From Candidatus Galacturonatibacter soehngenii (lineage in GTDB: Bacteria; Bacillota; Clostridia; Lachnospirales; Lachnospiraceae): DNA of 64,000 nucleotides. The stretch is taken from the NCBI RefSeq assembly GCF_008830185.1, contig NZ_WAGX01000005.1, positions 806,001 through 870,000 of the forward strand, read 5' to 3'. Of the stretch, positions 38,031-47,812 are shown piece after piece. How positions within the stretch are numbered: position 1 is the stretch's first letter; every line of letters starts with the position of its first letter. The position numbers were made by a program, and so were the translations under genes. The notes under the pieces are model-generated. The model was not told where the DNA came from. It searched no databases and saw nothing but the letters and a program-made list of their open reading frames with translations.

Positions 38031-38305
38031 TTATTCGTAGCATTTTATATCCATAGGGCACTGTACATATCCATATTCCCTGTCTTTCAAAGAACAAGAA
38101 CGATGAATTTGAATACATGGATGTGTTCCAAATGTTTGTAATGTTCTTCCACATTTCACACAAATTTCTGCTCCATACTATCACTATTTACTTTTTCATT
38201 CTTCACTTTATTTAAATCTTCTTCATTTGCATAAGTTTTAACTGGACTATTAAAAGCTATAATCCCTATAATAAATAAACATAAACATCTTTTTATTATT
38301 TTCAT
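38031..38305 (-). pseudogene. Frameshifted gene for a small secreted cysteine-rich protein
   Basis: An ATG at 38305 with GGAGG upstream opens a frame with a signal peptide (RCLCLFIIGIIAFNSPVKTYA) and a charged linker, and stops at 38156 after 49 residues. In the -1 frame, without its own start, the sequence continues as a Cys-rich tail (GAEICVKCGRTLQTFG, HRSCSLKDREYGYVQCPMD) to a stop at 38031. Joined by one frameshift near 38170 the two parts make a plausible 91-residue exported CxxC protein. It is either a recent pseudogene, a sequencing error or programmed frameshifting. Confidence 0.55.
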
Positions 38306-38680
38306 AACTATTCAACCTCCATATTATAATAGCAAATTAACAGTTAAACAATATTCTAGAATATAAGTAAAAGATATCTTAATATCCATATTAACATTCT
38401 CTAAATATTTAGTCAACTATTCTTTTGCACATATTGAATTTCTTCCATTCTTTGCATAAATTTCCTATTCTTGACCATCCTTATAATATAAGTGTAACTT
38501 GTAAAAAATAGTATTACATATACCCACAAAAGTTGTGAATGTAATTTTTGGTAATCAATTGACCCGTCAAAGTTAGAACAATGCGCACAAAATAGACCTT
38601 TCAGCATTTTGAGGCAACAAATTTAGCTTTATTTAGCTTAGGTTATTTGTTATAATAGGGAGGATAAAGGAGGCATATAA
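38306..38680. other. 375-base region between the broken gene and the penicillin-binding protein
   Basis: Mostly AT-rich. A 64-codon open frame lies on the minus strand (38413-38607, with a CAHC motif and one hydrophobic helix LLWVYVILFFTSYTYII) but no ribosome site precedes it. On the plus strand TTTATT (38629-38634) and TATAAT (38652-38657) are 17 bases apart and may be the promoter of the penicillin-binding protein gene. Confidence 0.35.
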
Positions 38681-41482
38681 ATGAATTACGGAAAAAAGGG
38701 AGCTTCTGATAAGCAAAAATCCTTAATTTCCAAATCAAATCGATTTGGAAGAAAACTGTCTGTGACTATTTTTAAGGCTTTTATTGCTTGTTTTTTGGCT
38801 GTTGCTGTAATTGGCAGTTGCGCAGTCATTGGAATCGTTAGAGGCGTAATTGATAGTGCACCTGAAATATCTACTTACGATGTAACTCCTAAGAAATACT
38901 CAACTACTGTGTACGATCAGAGTGGCAGTGAGATAACAAAGCTAGTTGCCAGCGGATCTAACAGAATTGCAAAATCAATTGATGAAATTCCAAAGAATTT
39001 ACAAAATGCCTTTGTAGCAATTGAGGATGAACGTTTTTGGGAACATAACGGTATTGATATGAAAGGTATTATAAGAGCTGGTGTTGTTGGTATTACAAGT
39101 GGCCGTTTCTCGGAGGGTGCAAGTACGATTACACAACAGCTACTTAAGAATAATGTTTTTGAAGGTTGGACGGAAGAAAAATCTCTTACCGATAAATTCA
39201 AGCGTAAAATACAAGAACAATATCTTGCAATTAAGCTTGAGAAGTCAATGCCAAAGGAAGCTATTTTAGAGAATTATTTAAATGCAATTAATCTTGGTCA
39301 AAATACATTGGGTGTACAAGCTGCATCCCTTCGTTATTTTAATAAGGATGTATCCGACTTAACTCTCTCAGAATGTGCGGTTATAGCTGGAATTACGCAA
39401 AATCCTTATCGCTTTAACCCAATCAGCTATCCAGAAAATAACGCTGAGCGACGTAAAAAAGTTCTTAATAATATGTTAGAGCAAGAATACATTACCCAAG
39501 ATGAATACAATGAAGCAATTGATGATGATGTATATTCTAGAATTAAAACAGTTAACACCGAGATTGTATCCTCTTCTGTTTATACATACTTTGTTGACGC
39601 ACTTACAAATAAAGTAATGCAGGATTTGCAAGAACAGAAAGGTTACACACAAACGCAAGCTTACAATGCTTTATATAGCGGTGGATTAAGTATCTATACC
39701 ACTCAAGATAAAGAAATTCAGACAATTGTGGATGAAGAATTTGCTGATCCTTCTAACTATCCTGATGGAACGGAAGTTGCACTTACCTATCGATTGACCG
39801 TTACTGCAAAGGATGGAACGGTTTCAAACTATAGCGAAGAAAGCTTAAAGAATTATTTTAAAGAAATTGACGGTATCAGTTACAGTTTGGTGTTTAAAAG
39901 CGAAGAAGCCGCAAAAGAGCAGGTGGAACGATACAAGGAAGCAATCCTTACGGATGGAGATAAAATCGAAGAAGCAATTACTCTAACTCCACAACCACAA
40001 GCATCGTGCGTTATTATGGATCAAGCAACTGGTTATGTAAAAGCAATTGTTGGTGGACGTGGAACAAAACAGGCAAGTCTTACTTTAAACCGTGCAACTG
40101 ATAGTAGGCGTCAGCCAGGTTCCACCTTTAAGGTAGTTTCTGCCTTTGCGCCTGCTCTTGATACGGCTGGAATGACATTAGCTACTGTTTATGACGACGC
40201 ACCTTATAATTATGCGAGCGGACGCCCTGTGAGTAACTGGTATTCCACTGGCTATCGAGGCCTTTCAACAATACGAGATGCGATTGTTAATTCTATGAAC
40301 ATTGTGGCAGTTAAGACATTAACTGATGTAACTCCACAATTGGGATATGATTATTTATTAAAATTTGGTTTTACTACGTTAGTAAACACAAGAAAACAAG
40401 CAAATGGTACGGTGCTTACCGATGTTACACAATCTCTTGCTCTTGGTGGTATTACGGATGGTGTTACTAACTTAGAACTAACCGCAGCATTTGCTACCAT
40501 TGCAAATGGTGGTACTTATACAGAACCAATCCTATATACTAAGATACTTGACCATGATGGAAATGTGTTGATTGATAATACACCTAAAACTACCACGGTA
40601 ATAAAAAACAGCACCGCGTTTTTACTTACTAATGCTATGGAAGACGTGGTTAAATATGGTACGGGTAAATCAGTCAATTTAGGTACTATGCCAGTTGCAG
40701 GAAAAACAGGTACCACTTCTGATTACCGTGATGTTTGGTTTTCTGGATATACACCATATTATACTGCATCCGTATGGGGTGGTTATGATACAAATGATAA
40801 AATGGCAAGTAGTACCTCCTTTCACAAGCTTTTGTGGAAGAAAATAATGACTCGTGTTCATACTGGTCTTGAGCGAAAAGAATTTAGCGTTCCAGATAAC
40901 ATAGAAACAGCCGTTATTTGTAAAAAATCGGGTAAACTTGCTGTTGCTGGCCTTTGTGATGCGGATCCAAGAGGCGGCATGGTAGTGAAAGAGTATTTTG
41001 CCAAAGGCACTGCTCCTACGGAAGTATGTGATACCCATATCAAACTTGCTACCTGCGCAGTTACACATTTACCTGCAAGCCCATATTGTCCTGAAGTAAA
41101 CTATGATTCAGACCAGGTATTTATTATTAGACCAGAGGGTTCTGAAGGCGTTACTGATGATTCGCAATATGAGTTACCACCAGATTATACTCAGAACCTG
41201 TGTCCAATTCACAATTCACCAGCTTCCAGTATCGATCCAAATTATTATTATAATAATTTACCGACCTACACGCCAGATGGAAGTGGTACAACGAATGAAA
41301 ATAACAACAATGGATCAACTCCTCCTAACACAGATACAAATAATGGTGGAGGTACGAACAATACAACTCCAGATGCAGGTGTCAATTCCGTATTAGATAC
41401 GAATGTCCCACCTGGACAAAGAGGTCGAGAAAATGAGCATGAATGGGAGAATGAAGCACCAACAAATCCTCCCATTCCATAA
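38681..41482 (+). CDS. Class A penicillin-binding protein (transglycosylase/transpeptidase)
   Basis: 933 residues. An N-terminal membrane anchor (about 35-55, AFIACFLAVAVIGSCAVIG) is followed by the GT51 glycosyltransferase domain (EDERFWEHNGIDMKGI, GASTITQQLLKN). The transpeptidase domain has the active-site Ser in RQPGSTFKVVSAF, SMN in VNSMNIVAVK and KTGTT. It polymerises and cross-links peptidoglycan at the outer membrane face. The C-terminus is an extended Asn/Thr/Gly/Pro-rich tail (from about 845) that may reach into the wall. ATG 38681 has AGGAGG. It resembles PBP1A/PonA of Firmicutes. Confidence 0.95.
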   Translation: MNYGKKGASDKQKSLISKSNRFGRKLSVTIFKAFIACFLAVAVIGSCAVIGIVRGVIDSAPEISTYDVTPKKYSTTVYDQSGSEITKLVASGSNRIAKSIDEIPKNLQNAFVAIEDERFWEHNGIDMKGIIRAGVVGITSGRFSEGASTITQQLLKNNVFEGWTEEKSLTDKFKRKIQEQYLAIKLEKSMPKEAILENYLNAINLGQNTLGVQAASLRYFNKDVSDLTLSECAVIAGITQNPYRFNPISYPENNAERRKKVLNNMLEQEYITQDEYNEAIDDDVYSRIKTVNTEIVSSSVYTYFVDALTNKVMQDLQEQKGYTQTQAYNALYSGGLSIYTTQDKEIQTIVDEEFADPSNYPDGTEVALTYRLTVTAKDGTVSNYSEESLKNYFKEIDGISYSLVFKSEEAAKEQVERYKEAILTDGDKIEEAITLTPQPQASCVIMDQATGYVKAIVGGRGTKQASLTLNRATDSRRQPGSTFKVVSAFAPALDTAGMTLATVYDDAPYNYASGRPVSNWYSTGYRGLSTIRDAIVNSMNIVAVKTLTDVTPQLGYDYLLKFGFTTLVNTRKQANGTVLTDVTQSLALGGITDGVTNLELTAAFATIANGGTYTEPILYTKILDHDGNVLIDNTPKTTTVIKNSTAFLLTNAMEDVVKYGTGKSVNLGTMPVAGKTGTTSDYRDVWFSGYTPYYTASVWGGYDTNDKMASSTSFHKLLWKKIMTRVHTGLERKEFSVPDNIETAVICKKSGKLAVAGLCDADPRGGMVVKEYFAKGTAPTEVCDTHIKLATCAVTHLPASPYCPEVNYDSDQVFIIRPEGSEGVTDDSQYELPPDYTQNLCPIHNSPASSIDPNYYYNNLPTYTPDGSGTTNENNNNGSTPPNTDTNNGGGTNNTTPDAGVNSVLDTNVPPGQRGRENEHEWENEAPTNPPIP

Positions 41483-41569
41483 ACAATCCAATGCCCAAAC
41501 AGTTTGTATAATATTTTTGTAATTACAAATACTATCTTTATAATATGGAATAAAAGTGAGGGCAGGCTA

Positions 41570-41800
41570 ATGCAATATATCCGTTTGAATGTTGATGGAC
41601 TTGAAGATATCGAAACACAGGATAAAGTAAAAAAACAAATAGAAGGCATCGTTGGAGTCGGGAAGGTTAGTGTAAGTGCTGGACAGGATTATGTTGATAT
41701 ACAATTTGATGAACAGACTTCTTCCTCTGAAATAAGTAGTCATTTACAAAATAATGGCTACAAGGTAACTGACATGCTTGACAAACGCTTTCCTTTGTAA
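41570..41800 (+). CDS. Small HMA-fold-like protein lacking the metal-binding CxxC
   Basis: 76 residues from ATG 41570; a weak AGGGCAGG lies upstream. The pattern (MQYIRLNVDGLEDIETQDKV, GVGKVSVSAGQDYVDIQFDE, ISSHLQNNGYKV) follows the beta-alpha-beta-beta-alpha-beta order of heavy-metal-associated domains (CopZ-like). The metal-binding CxxC is replaced by LEDIE, so it should not bind copper in the usual way. It follows the penicillin-binding protein by 87 bases and has its own terminator. Confidence 0.6.
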   Translation: MQYIRLNVDGLEDIETQDKVKKQIEGIVGVGKVSVSAGQDYVDIQFDEQTSSSEISSHLQNNGYKVTDMLDKRFPL

Positions 41801-41830
41801 ACAAACAAAAACACTAAAGCATTTTATAGT

Positions 41831-41866
41831 ATAAGCACAGAGTTCATTCTCTGTGCTTATATTTTT
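41831..41866 (+). terminator. Terminator between convergent genes
   Basis: ATAAGCACAGAG-TTCATT-CTCTGTGCTTAT perfect 12-base stem followed by ATTTTTA. It ends the 41570 gene and probably also the minus-strand gene ending at 41865. Confidence 0.8.
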
Positions 41867-44417
41867 AGCCAAAATCTAATTGTTGATAATTGTTAATAAA
41901 TTCTTCTAGTTTTTGAATCGGTAATGGTTTGGAGTAGAAATACCCTTGAATTTTATCACAACCATTTTGTTTTAAATAGGTAAGCTGTTCTTTTGTCTCC
42001 ACTCCTTCTGCGACAATAGTTAAATTCATTTTATGTCCTAGATCAATTATGGTATCTGTAACGTCTGTGTTAGATAATGGATTCCCGATATCATCTACGA
42101 AAAGCTTATCAATTTTTAATGTAGTAATCGGTATGTTTCTCAGATACGAAAGTGATGAATAACCTGTCCCAAAATCATCAATGGCAATTTTAATACCTAA
42201 CTTTCGCAATATCTTTATTTTCTCTGTTACTAATTCCTGTGACTCCATAATTACAGATTCTGTAATCTCAAGCTCTAACAATTCTGGTGAAAGACAGGTC
42301 TCTTTTAAGACCTTTTTTACGACTTTTACAAAATCATCTTGAACGAGCTGAATGACTGAGATATTAACTGAAATATTAAATGATTGATTTAATTTTTGAT
42401 TCAGTTTTGCCACCGTATTACAAGCTGTTTTTAATATCCATTCTCCCAACACCGTGATAAATCCCGTCTCTTCTGCAACCGATATGAATTTAATTGGAGA
42501 AAGCATCCCTAGCTCTTTATTTTGCCATCGAATTAGCGCTTCAAAACCATCTATATTATCCGTTCCTATTTTAATTTGAGGTTGGTAATGAATTTGGAAT
42601 TCTTTATATTCTAATGCATTTTTAAAATTCTTTTCAATATTGATTCGCTCCATCAATTCTTCTTTTAACTGGTTGTTGAAAAAGTAATAACCATTTTTTC
42701 CATTGTTTTTTACTTTATACATTGCCATATCAGCATTTCGAAGTAGTTTGTCAATGCTAGCCCCATTCTCTGGAAACATGGCTATTCCGATACTAACGGT
42801 GACAGAAAGTCTATTTTCATTGATATCAAAGTTCGATGAGAATATATTTATAATTTTAACTGCAAAATCCTTTGCTACCTCTTTACTCTTAATTTTGCTT
42901 GCAAAAAATACAAACTCATCTCCGCCAAGGCGTATCAATGCTATGTTTTTTGACGTTAATGTCAGGAGCCGATTACTGATTGCTATTAATAGCTCATCCC
43001 CAATACTATGTCCCAAAGCATCATTTACAAACTTAAAGTTATCCAAATCGATAAAATACATCGCGCCTTCATAGGAATTATCTTCTAGTTTTTCTCCAAT
43101 CTCCTCATACAAGTAGAGACGATTGTAAAGTCCTGTTAACGTATCATGGTATGCTAAGTGATGCAGTTTCGTACTATATTCTTCTAATTGCTCGTGTGCA
43201 TCTGATATATCTGTTACCTGTGCTCTTAGTTCTTCTTCTGTAGCAGATAACTCTTCATAAAGTTGTGATAATTCTTCGTTATTTTGGGCAAGCTTATATT
43301 TCATTTTATTTATTTTTCTTATATAGAATAAGAGAACACCAGAAAAAGAAGCTAATAATATAATAATAAATAAAACTGTTATAACCAGATTTCTATAAGT
43401 TTCTAAAAAGGAAAATGGCTTATTCATAGTAATGTTTTGTAAAGGTAATTGGCTTTTTTTTATCTGAAACTTTTGTGCTACAAGATAATCATATGTAAAA
43501 TGACTACTTTTTAAGCTAAGTATTGGTATTTCATCTGCCTTCTCACCTTTAATAATTCGATTCGCCAGTTCGCCTGCTTCCATCCCTTGCTGTCTACCAG
43601 TCGTAAGATAGCCACCAAACACACCTTGATTCATTCCAAAATCGTACAAATGGTATACAGGTACGTATGATTCACTGCTTATTTTTTTACAAAACGCTTG
43701 ATGATTAATGGGGCTTCCATCCAAATCCGTAAAATATGTGGTTATGAGTATGATACTGTTTTGATTGATATCAGGGAGTTGATTTATGATATCAGTGCTA
43801 CTTTCTTGATTCAGAGATATGACATTTAATGTGGAATTCACTTTGTTTGCGGCTTTTATACATAATTCACCCGTAGACATTCCACTTTCTGTGTTATCAT
43901 AAATAAGATATATCGTATTAATAGATGGGTTTATTTTTAATGCGGCTCTTATGGTATCTTCAGGATAAATCTCTTCTAATACACCTGTATAATTACTCTC
44001 ATCTTTCGCCTGTAATAATCCTGTTGAATTTACACCGCAAAAAACCACAGGTGCATCAGAAAAAATTGTGCTGCGATTTTCTAAAGCAAAGTAAAATGCA
44101 GCGTCATCCGTAGTAACAACAACATCAATTTTTTGCAATGCATATTTATCCTGTAAACTTTTATAAATGTTGTCTAAATTCTTGTCTGTAGGATACCTCT
44201 TCCAGTCCATATGTTCTATTGAAATATTGTAATGGGGATTATCCATGGAAAGAGCACTCAAAATCCCTTCTGTCTGATTATCTGTCCATTGGAATCCACT
44301 ATGATAAGAATTCAAGATAAGAATATGTTTGTAGTCTGAGTTGGAAGCTTGTACTTTCTGAAAAGGTATCAAAAACCACACAACTAAAAGTACAAAGAAT
44401 AAAAGATGTTTTTTCAT
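41865..44417 (-). CDS. Binding-protein sensor / GGDEF / EAL membrane protein (c-di-GMP signalling)
   Basis: 850 residues from ATG 44417, preceded by GGGGGG. A signal peptide is followed by an extracytoplasmic ABC-substrate-binding-like domain (30-320: ILILNSYHSGFQW, DAPVVFCGVNSTG, VPVYHLYDFGMNQGVFGG). A membrane helix (about 343-366) and a short coiled coil precede the GGDEF domain (HDTLTGLYNRLYL, RLGGDEFVFF at 498-502). The EAL domain follows (GFEALIRW 626-628, IAIDDFGTGYSSL). Both catalytic motifs are intact, so it could make or degrade cyclic di-GMP. No inhibitory RxxD site precedes GGDEF. The extracellular domain probably senses a small molecule. Confidence 0.92.
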   Translation of the reverse strand: MKKHLLFFVLLVVWFLIPFQKVQASNSDYKHILILNSYHSGFQWTDNQTEGILSALSMDNPHYNISIEHMDWKRYPTDKNLDNIYKSLQDKYALQKIDVVVTTDDAAFYFALENRSTIFSDAPVVFCGVNSTGLLQAKDESNYTGVLEEIYPEDTIRAALKINPSINTIYLIYDNTESGMSTGELCIKAANKVNSTLNVISLNQESSTDIINQLPDINQNSIILITTYFTDLDGSPINHQAFCKKISSESYVPVYHLYDFGMNQGVFGGYLTTGRQQGMEAGELANRIIKGEKADEIPILSLKSSHFTYDYLVAQKFQIKKSQLPLQNITMNKPFSFLETYRNLVITVLFIIILLASFSGVLLFYIRKINKMKYKLAQNNEELSQLYEELSATEEELRAQVTDISDAHEQLEEYSTKLHHLAYHDTLTGLYNRLYLYEEIGEKLEDNSYEGAMYFIDLDNFKFVNDALGHSIGDELLIAISNRLLTLTSKNIALIRLGGDEFVFFASKIKSKEVAKDFAVKIINIFSSNFDINENRLSVTVSIGIAMFPENGASIDKLLRNADMAMYKVKNNGKNGYYFFNNQLKEELMERINIEKNFKNALEYKEFQIHYQPQIKIGTDNIDGFEALIRWQNKELGMLSPIKFISVAEETGFITVLGEWILKTACNTVAKLNQKLNQSFNISVNISVIQLVQDDFVKVVKKVLKETCLSPELLELEITESVIMESQELVTEKIKILRKLGIKIAIDDFGTGYSSLSYLRNIPITTLKIDKLFVDDIGNPLSNTDVTDTIIDLGHKMNLTIVAEGVETKEQLTYLKQNGCDKIQGYFYSKPLPIQKLEEFINNYQQLDFG

Positions 44418-44589
44418 ATGTCCCCCCATTAGCAATACAATCTGTTTTTTCACACATATGATACTCATATTGAATCTCTTTATTTTATATCTATATAAAT
44501 ATTACCAATAGACAAATTATACCATATTTTTCAAATAAATACACTTTTTATGTGAAATTATTACGAAAAATATTGATAAAAAGTATAAA

Positions 44590-44625
44590 AACCTTCATCT
44601 CATGATTCTCTCATCAAATGAAGGT
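44590..44625 (-). terminator. Terminator of the spoIIIA operon
   Basis: AACCTTCAT and ATGAAGGTT form a nine-base stem with an 18-base loop, followed on the minus strand by TTTATACTTTTT, 20 bases after the spoIIIAH stop. Confidence 0.7.
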
Positions 44626-44645
44626 TCCTGTTTCTTTTTTATGTA

Positions 44646-45416
44646 TTACTGTTCTACACTAATTGGCGTAATAACAATATTTTCAGCGGATACTCCCGTC
44701 TTTCTTTTCATGATATCTTCAATCTGAGCTCTTTTTGCATCTGTTACTTCTGCCATATTAACTACTACGTCAGCACTATCATCTGTGATACTAACTACCA
44801 CATCTTCAAATCCTTTGGATTCTAATAAGGTTTCTGCTGCCGCTTCTCTTTCTGCAATATCTGTCATCTTAATCATTGCATCAATGGCAGTTTGCTTTTG
44901 TTCATCTGCAATTGAAGTGTTATTAATAATTTCTAATAATGCTTCTTTGTTCTTTGCTCGAACCTGTTCTCTTGAAAGTTTTGCTTCTGCAATAAAACCA
45001 ACATTTGTAGTTGCACTCGTTAATACTGCCTCACCTGGTGTCTCACCTTCAGTCGTTGTCGTTGCAGCATCTGTAGGTTGTGTTCCATCAGCAGATGTAT
45101 CGGTTGCTGTGTCTTTTGCTGTGTCTGTTGCTGGATCTGAGGATAAATCTAAATCATAACTTTCGATATCATCTTTTGCGTTTGGCGCTAATGCATCTAA
45201 AACCTGATCGGAACCAGTCTTTGCATTTGCCGCTTGATAAATATCTTCATCTGAGATATCGCCTACATCAACTTCTCCCTCTTCCACCTTTGCACTTGTT
45301 TCTTTTGTTGTTTCACTTGTATCTATTTTATCTGCATAGTTTAAATAAAAGGCTGCTGCAATCATAATTGCTAACGCTGTTATTACAATTTGATTTCTTT
45401 TAAATACATTCTTCAA
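44646..45416 (-). CDS. spoIIIAH: Stage III sporulation protein AH
   Basis: 256 residues. One N-terminal membrane helix (QIVITALAIMIAAAFYLNY), then a low-complexity Asp/Thr-rich linker (about 30-120), then the YscJ/FliF-like ring domain (AAAETLLESKGFEDVVVSIT, ITPISVEQ end). It forms the mother-cell part of the channel with SpoIIQ across the space between the two membranes of the forespore. The TTG at 45416 has AGGAGG nine bases upstream. The linker is longer than in B. subtilis. Confidence 0.92.
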   Translation of the reverse strand: MKNVFKRNQIVITALAIMIAAAFYLNYADKIDTSETTKETSAKVEEGEVDVGDISDEDIYQAANAKTGSDQVLDALAPNAKDDIESYDLDLSSDPATDTAKDTATDTSADGTQPTDAATTTTEGETPGEAVLTSATTNVGFIAEAKLSREQVRAKNKEALLEIINNTSIADEQKQTAIDAMIKMTDIAEREAAAETLLESKGFEDVVVSITDDSADVVVNMAEVTDAKRAQIEDIMKRKTGVSAENIVITPISVEQ

Positions 45417-45434
45417 TTGCTTAATCCTCCTCGC

Positions 45435-46037
45435 TTAATTCATCTTCATTACCTTAATTTTATGCACTTCTACACGAAATAATGCTAAAATAGCATCTGA
45501 AATATTTTTTGCTACTACAGGGTCATCTCCTCCCTTTGCAATGACAATAATTCCTTCTATTTCTGGCTCAATCTCTTTTACAACATACGGAGTGCTCCCC
45601 CCACTATTATCTTGCTGATAGACTGTTGCTTCCGTCGTACTTTTATCCGTTGTACTTCTTTTTCCCCCTTCTGCATCCTCTTCCTGCATAATAGATGAAG
45701 TGGCAGGCGTATCTTTTTCTACGATAAGCTCTTTTGAAGATTTTAATGTAATCATCACATTAACTTCTCCTACTCCTTGCACTTTGCTTAATATGGTTTC
45801 TAAGCGTTTTTCTTGTTCCTCTACATAACTTAAGGTTTGTGTATCATTTTGATTGGATGTGGTTTCGCTTACACTTGGGACCTTTTTGTTGTCGTTTCCC
45901 TCTTTACTACTTCGATCTGAGGTAGGTAATGTAATCACAATTAGAAGAACCCCTACCAAAAGTACTATAATAAAATTATCTTTCTTCATATTTTTAAAGC
46001 TTAATTTTATATCTTGTAATTTATTCTTCCACTCCAT
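45435..46037 (-). CDS. spoIIIAG: Stage III sporulation protein AG
   Basis: 200 residues with one N-terminal membrane helix (NFIIVLLVGVLLIVITLP) and a ring-building domain (LETILSKVQGVGEVNVMITL, GIIVIAKGGDDPVVAKNIS). It forms large rings in the feeding-tube complex. It is followed 18 bases later by spoIIIAH and starts at ATG 46037. Confidence 0.93.
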   Translation of the reverse strand: MEWKNKLQDIKLSFKNMKKDNFIIVLLVGVLLIVITLPTSDRSSKEGNDNKKVPSVSETTSNQNDTQTLSYVEEQEKRLETILSKVQGVGEVNVMITLKSSKELIVEKDTPATSSIMQEEDAEGGKRSTTDKSTTEATVYQQDNSGGSTPYVVKEIEPEIEGIIVIAKGGDDPVVAKNISDAILALFRVEVHKIKVMKMN

Positions 46038-46040
46038 ACT

Positions 46041-46619
46041 CTACCTCTGTATACTAACATTTATATTATCTAAACCTACATTATAGAAGTCATCTATCAC
46101 ATTTTTTACACTAATTTCTTCTGGATTTTCAAACTGCTTTTGCCCTATTTGAATTTTATCTACTAATATTTTTTGATTCTTTTTTTCTTGTGTTGACAGT
46201 ACTACTTGTATCCCTTCTAAGTTACCGTAATTGTCACTTTCTCTATCTTCGTTCATGACTATTTTAGATTTCACCACAAAATATCCCTCCTTATTTACGA
46301 TTTCTTCTATCTGATTACTGATTTCATTTTTATATTCTTCTAATAATTTCGATGAGCTAGTATCGGAAATCTGATATGCATCCACCTTTAAGTTAACGAT
46401 CTCTTGGTTATATATATTTTTGATAAAGTTCGAATCGAGTCTCGTACTTGCTCCTAAAAGCTTACTAATTGGAGATATAACTAAAATTATCATTACAATA
46501 CCTGTAAACAAGTTAATATACTTTTTATAATTATTATTGGGAATCAAATTCATAACTGCAGTGATTAAAATCATATAAAATGCAATATTTTTAATCCATT
46601 GATAAATACCTGTAATCAT
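46041..46619 (-). CDS. spoIIIAF: Stage III sporulation protein AF
   Basis: 192 residues with two N-terminal membrane helices (NIAFYMILITAVMNLI, LFTGIVMIILVISPI) and a soluble ring-building-like domain (VVKSKIVMNEDRESDNYGN, DKIQIGQKQFENPEEIS). ATG 46619 has AGGAG. It is three bases upstream of spoIIIAG, in the standard operon order. Confidence 0.9.
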   Translation of the reverse strand: MITGIYQWIKNIAFYMILITAVMNLIPNNNYKKYINLFTGIVMIILVISPISKLLGASTRLDSNFIKNIYNQEIVNLKVDAYQISDTSSSKLLEEYKNEISNQIEEIVNKEGYFVVKSKIVMNEDRESDNYGNLEGIQVVLSTQEKKNQKILVDKIQIGQKQFENPEEISVKNVIDDFYNVGLDNINVSIQR

Positions 46620-46628
46620 ACCTTTCTC

Positions 46629-47783
46629 CTAAACTGACGTAGTTGTTGTGGCCGTTACAATTGCTATTGTTATCATAAATAAAATTAGTGATGTCGTTAC
46701 TACTTTAATTAATAATCTTGCTCCATCACCAACACTACCAATGCAACTAATCATTCTGGCATCCGAAACAGGTTGCATAATGGCTGCGGATAGCTTATAC
46801 ATAATAGAAAATATCCAAAGTTGTATCAATGGCGTAAGACTTAATACAGTAAGAACAACTAAAGCTACGACTCCAACACCGTTTTTAATGATAACAGCAG
46901 ATCCAATTACCATATCCGTTACGGCATTTACAGCATTTCCAACTCCTGGTATCGCACTTACCGTTTTATTTAACATTGTAGTACGAAACGCATCAATTGC
47001 AGGAGCTAAGAGACTTTGAATGATATTAAATCCAATTACCACAGTAAGCAATGCTTTTAGCAACCATTCAATCACTCCCTTTAAAAGCTGTGCAAGTCTA
47101 GATAAGAAATCTTCCTTTGAAATGTTGTTTACTAACATTAACACTACATATATATTAATCAAGGGCAAAATTAAGTTGGAAAAAAGAAGTTGAATCCCTG
47201 TAATAATCATTAAGATAATTTGATAAAATATCATTGCAGTTGTTGTTTTTCCTGCAAAAGTAAGTGCTAAAAAGTAGGCTGGTACAAGACTTTTCATAAA
47301 TTCTATTAGAGTATTGACTGCATCCGTAGCAATCGTAGTGACCGCAACAAACGATTTCATTAATACTGTAAGCATTAACATATACACAACATAGAAACTA
47401 ATGTCCGATATCTGACTGTTATTAAATACATTACTAAAATTACTAAGAAGTGCTGCTGCTATTGTTATAATCATAATATGTACGATCGTTCGTTTTACAT
47501 AATTGACTTGTCCAAATGCCTGATCAATGAGTGCTTGTACCAATTTATCTACATCAAGGGGCTCTTTTCCTTTTATCACATTTGCTATCATTTCCTTAAA
47601 ATCTAAGGACTCTCCTTCTAACAACTGATTAAGACTTTTGTTTACACTGGTAAATTCTGTACTTTCAGTTATGGATAAATCTGACTCCTTTGCACATACA
47701 CTTCCACTCATAGACAAACATGAGGTGAAAAAAAATAACACGCATCCTACTAATTTAAGTCTAGTAATACTTTTTCGTATCAA
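46629..47783 (-). CDS. spoIIIAE: Stage III sporulation protein AE
   Basis: 384 residues with a signal-like N-terminus and about eight membrane helices (TIVHIMIITIAAALLSNFS, IIVMLV-type segments). It is the large membrane component of the spoIIIA complex. The TTG at 47783 has AGGTGATAAGG just upstream. It sits nine bases before spoIIIAF. Confidence 0.92.
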   Translation of the reverse strand: MIRKSITRLKLVGCVLFFFTSCLSMSGSVCAKESDLSITESTEFTSVNKSLNQLLEGESLDFKEMIANVIKGKEPLDVDKLVQALIDQAFGQVNYVKRTIVHIMIITIAAALLSNFSNVFNNSQISDISFYVVYMLMLTVLMKSFVAVTTIATDAVNTLIEFMKSLVPAYFLALTFAGKTTTAMIFYQIILMIITGIQLLFSNLILPLINIYVVLMLVNNISKEDFLSRLAQLLKGVIEWLLKALLTVVIGFNIIQSLLAPAIDAFRTTMLNKTVSAIPGVGNAVNAVTDMVIGSAVIIKNGVGVVALVVLTVLSLTPLIQLWIFSIMYKLSAAIMQPVSDARMISCIGSVGDGARLLIKVVTTSLILFMITIAIVTATTTTSV

Positions 47784-47812
47784 ACCTTATCACCTACCTT
47801 TAAATCTCTTAT

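Noticed and set aside
38413-38607. 64-codon minus-strand frame with a CAHC motif and one hydrophobic helix
   Set aside because: No ribosome binding site and no recognised family; kept only as part of the intergenic description.
40679-41068. 129-codon minus-strand frame inside the penicillin-binding protein gene
   Set aside because: Antisense to a region with KTGTT and other conserved motifs; no start signal.
41281-41400. Asn/Thr/Gly-rich repeats as a possible tandem repeat or CRISPR-like array
   Set aside because: They are the in-frame low-complexity tail of the penicillin-binding protein and have no spacer/repeat regularity.
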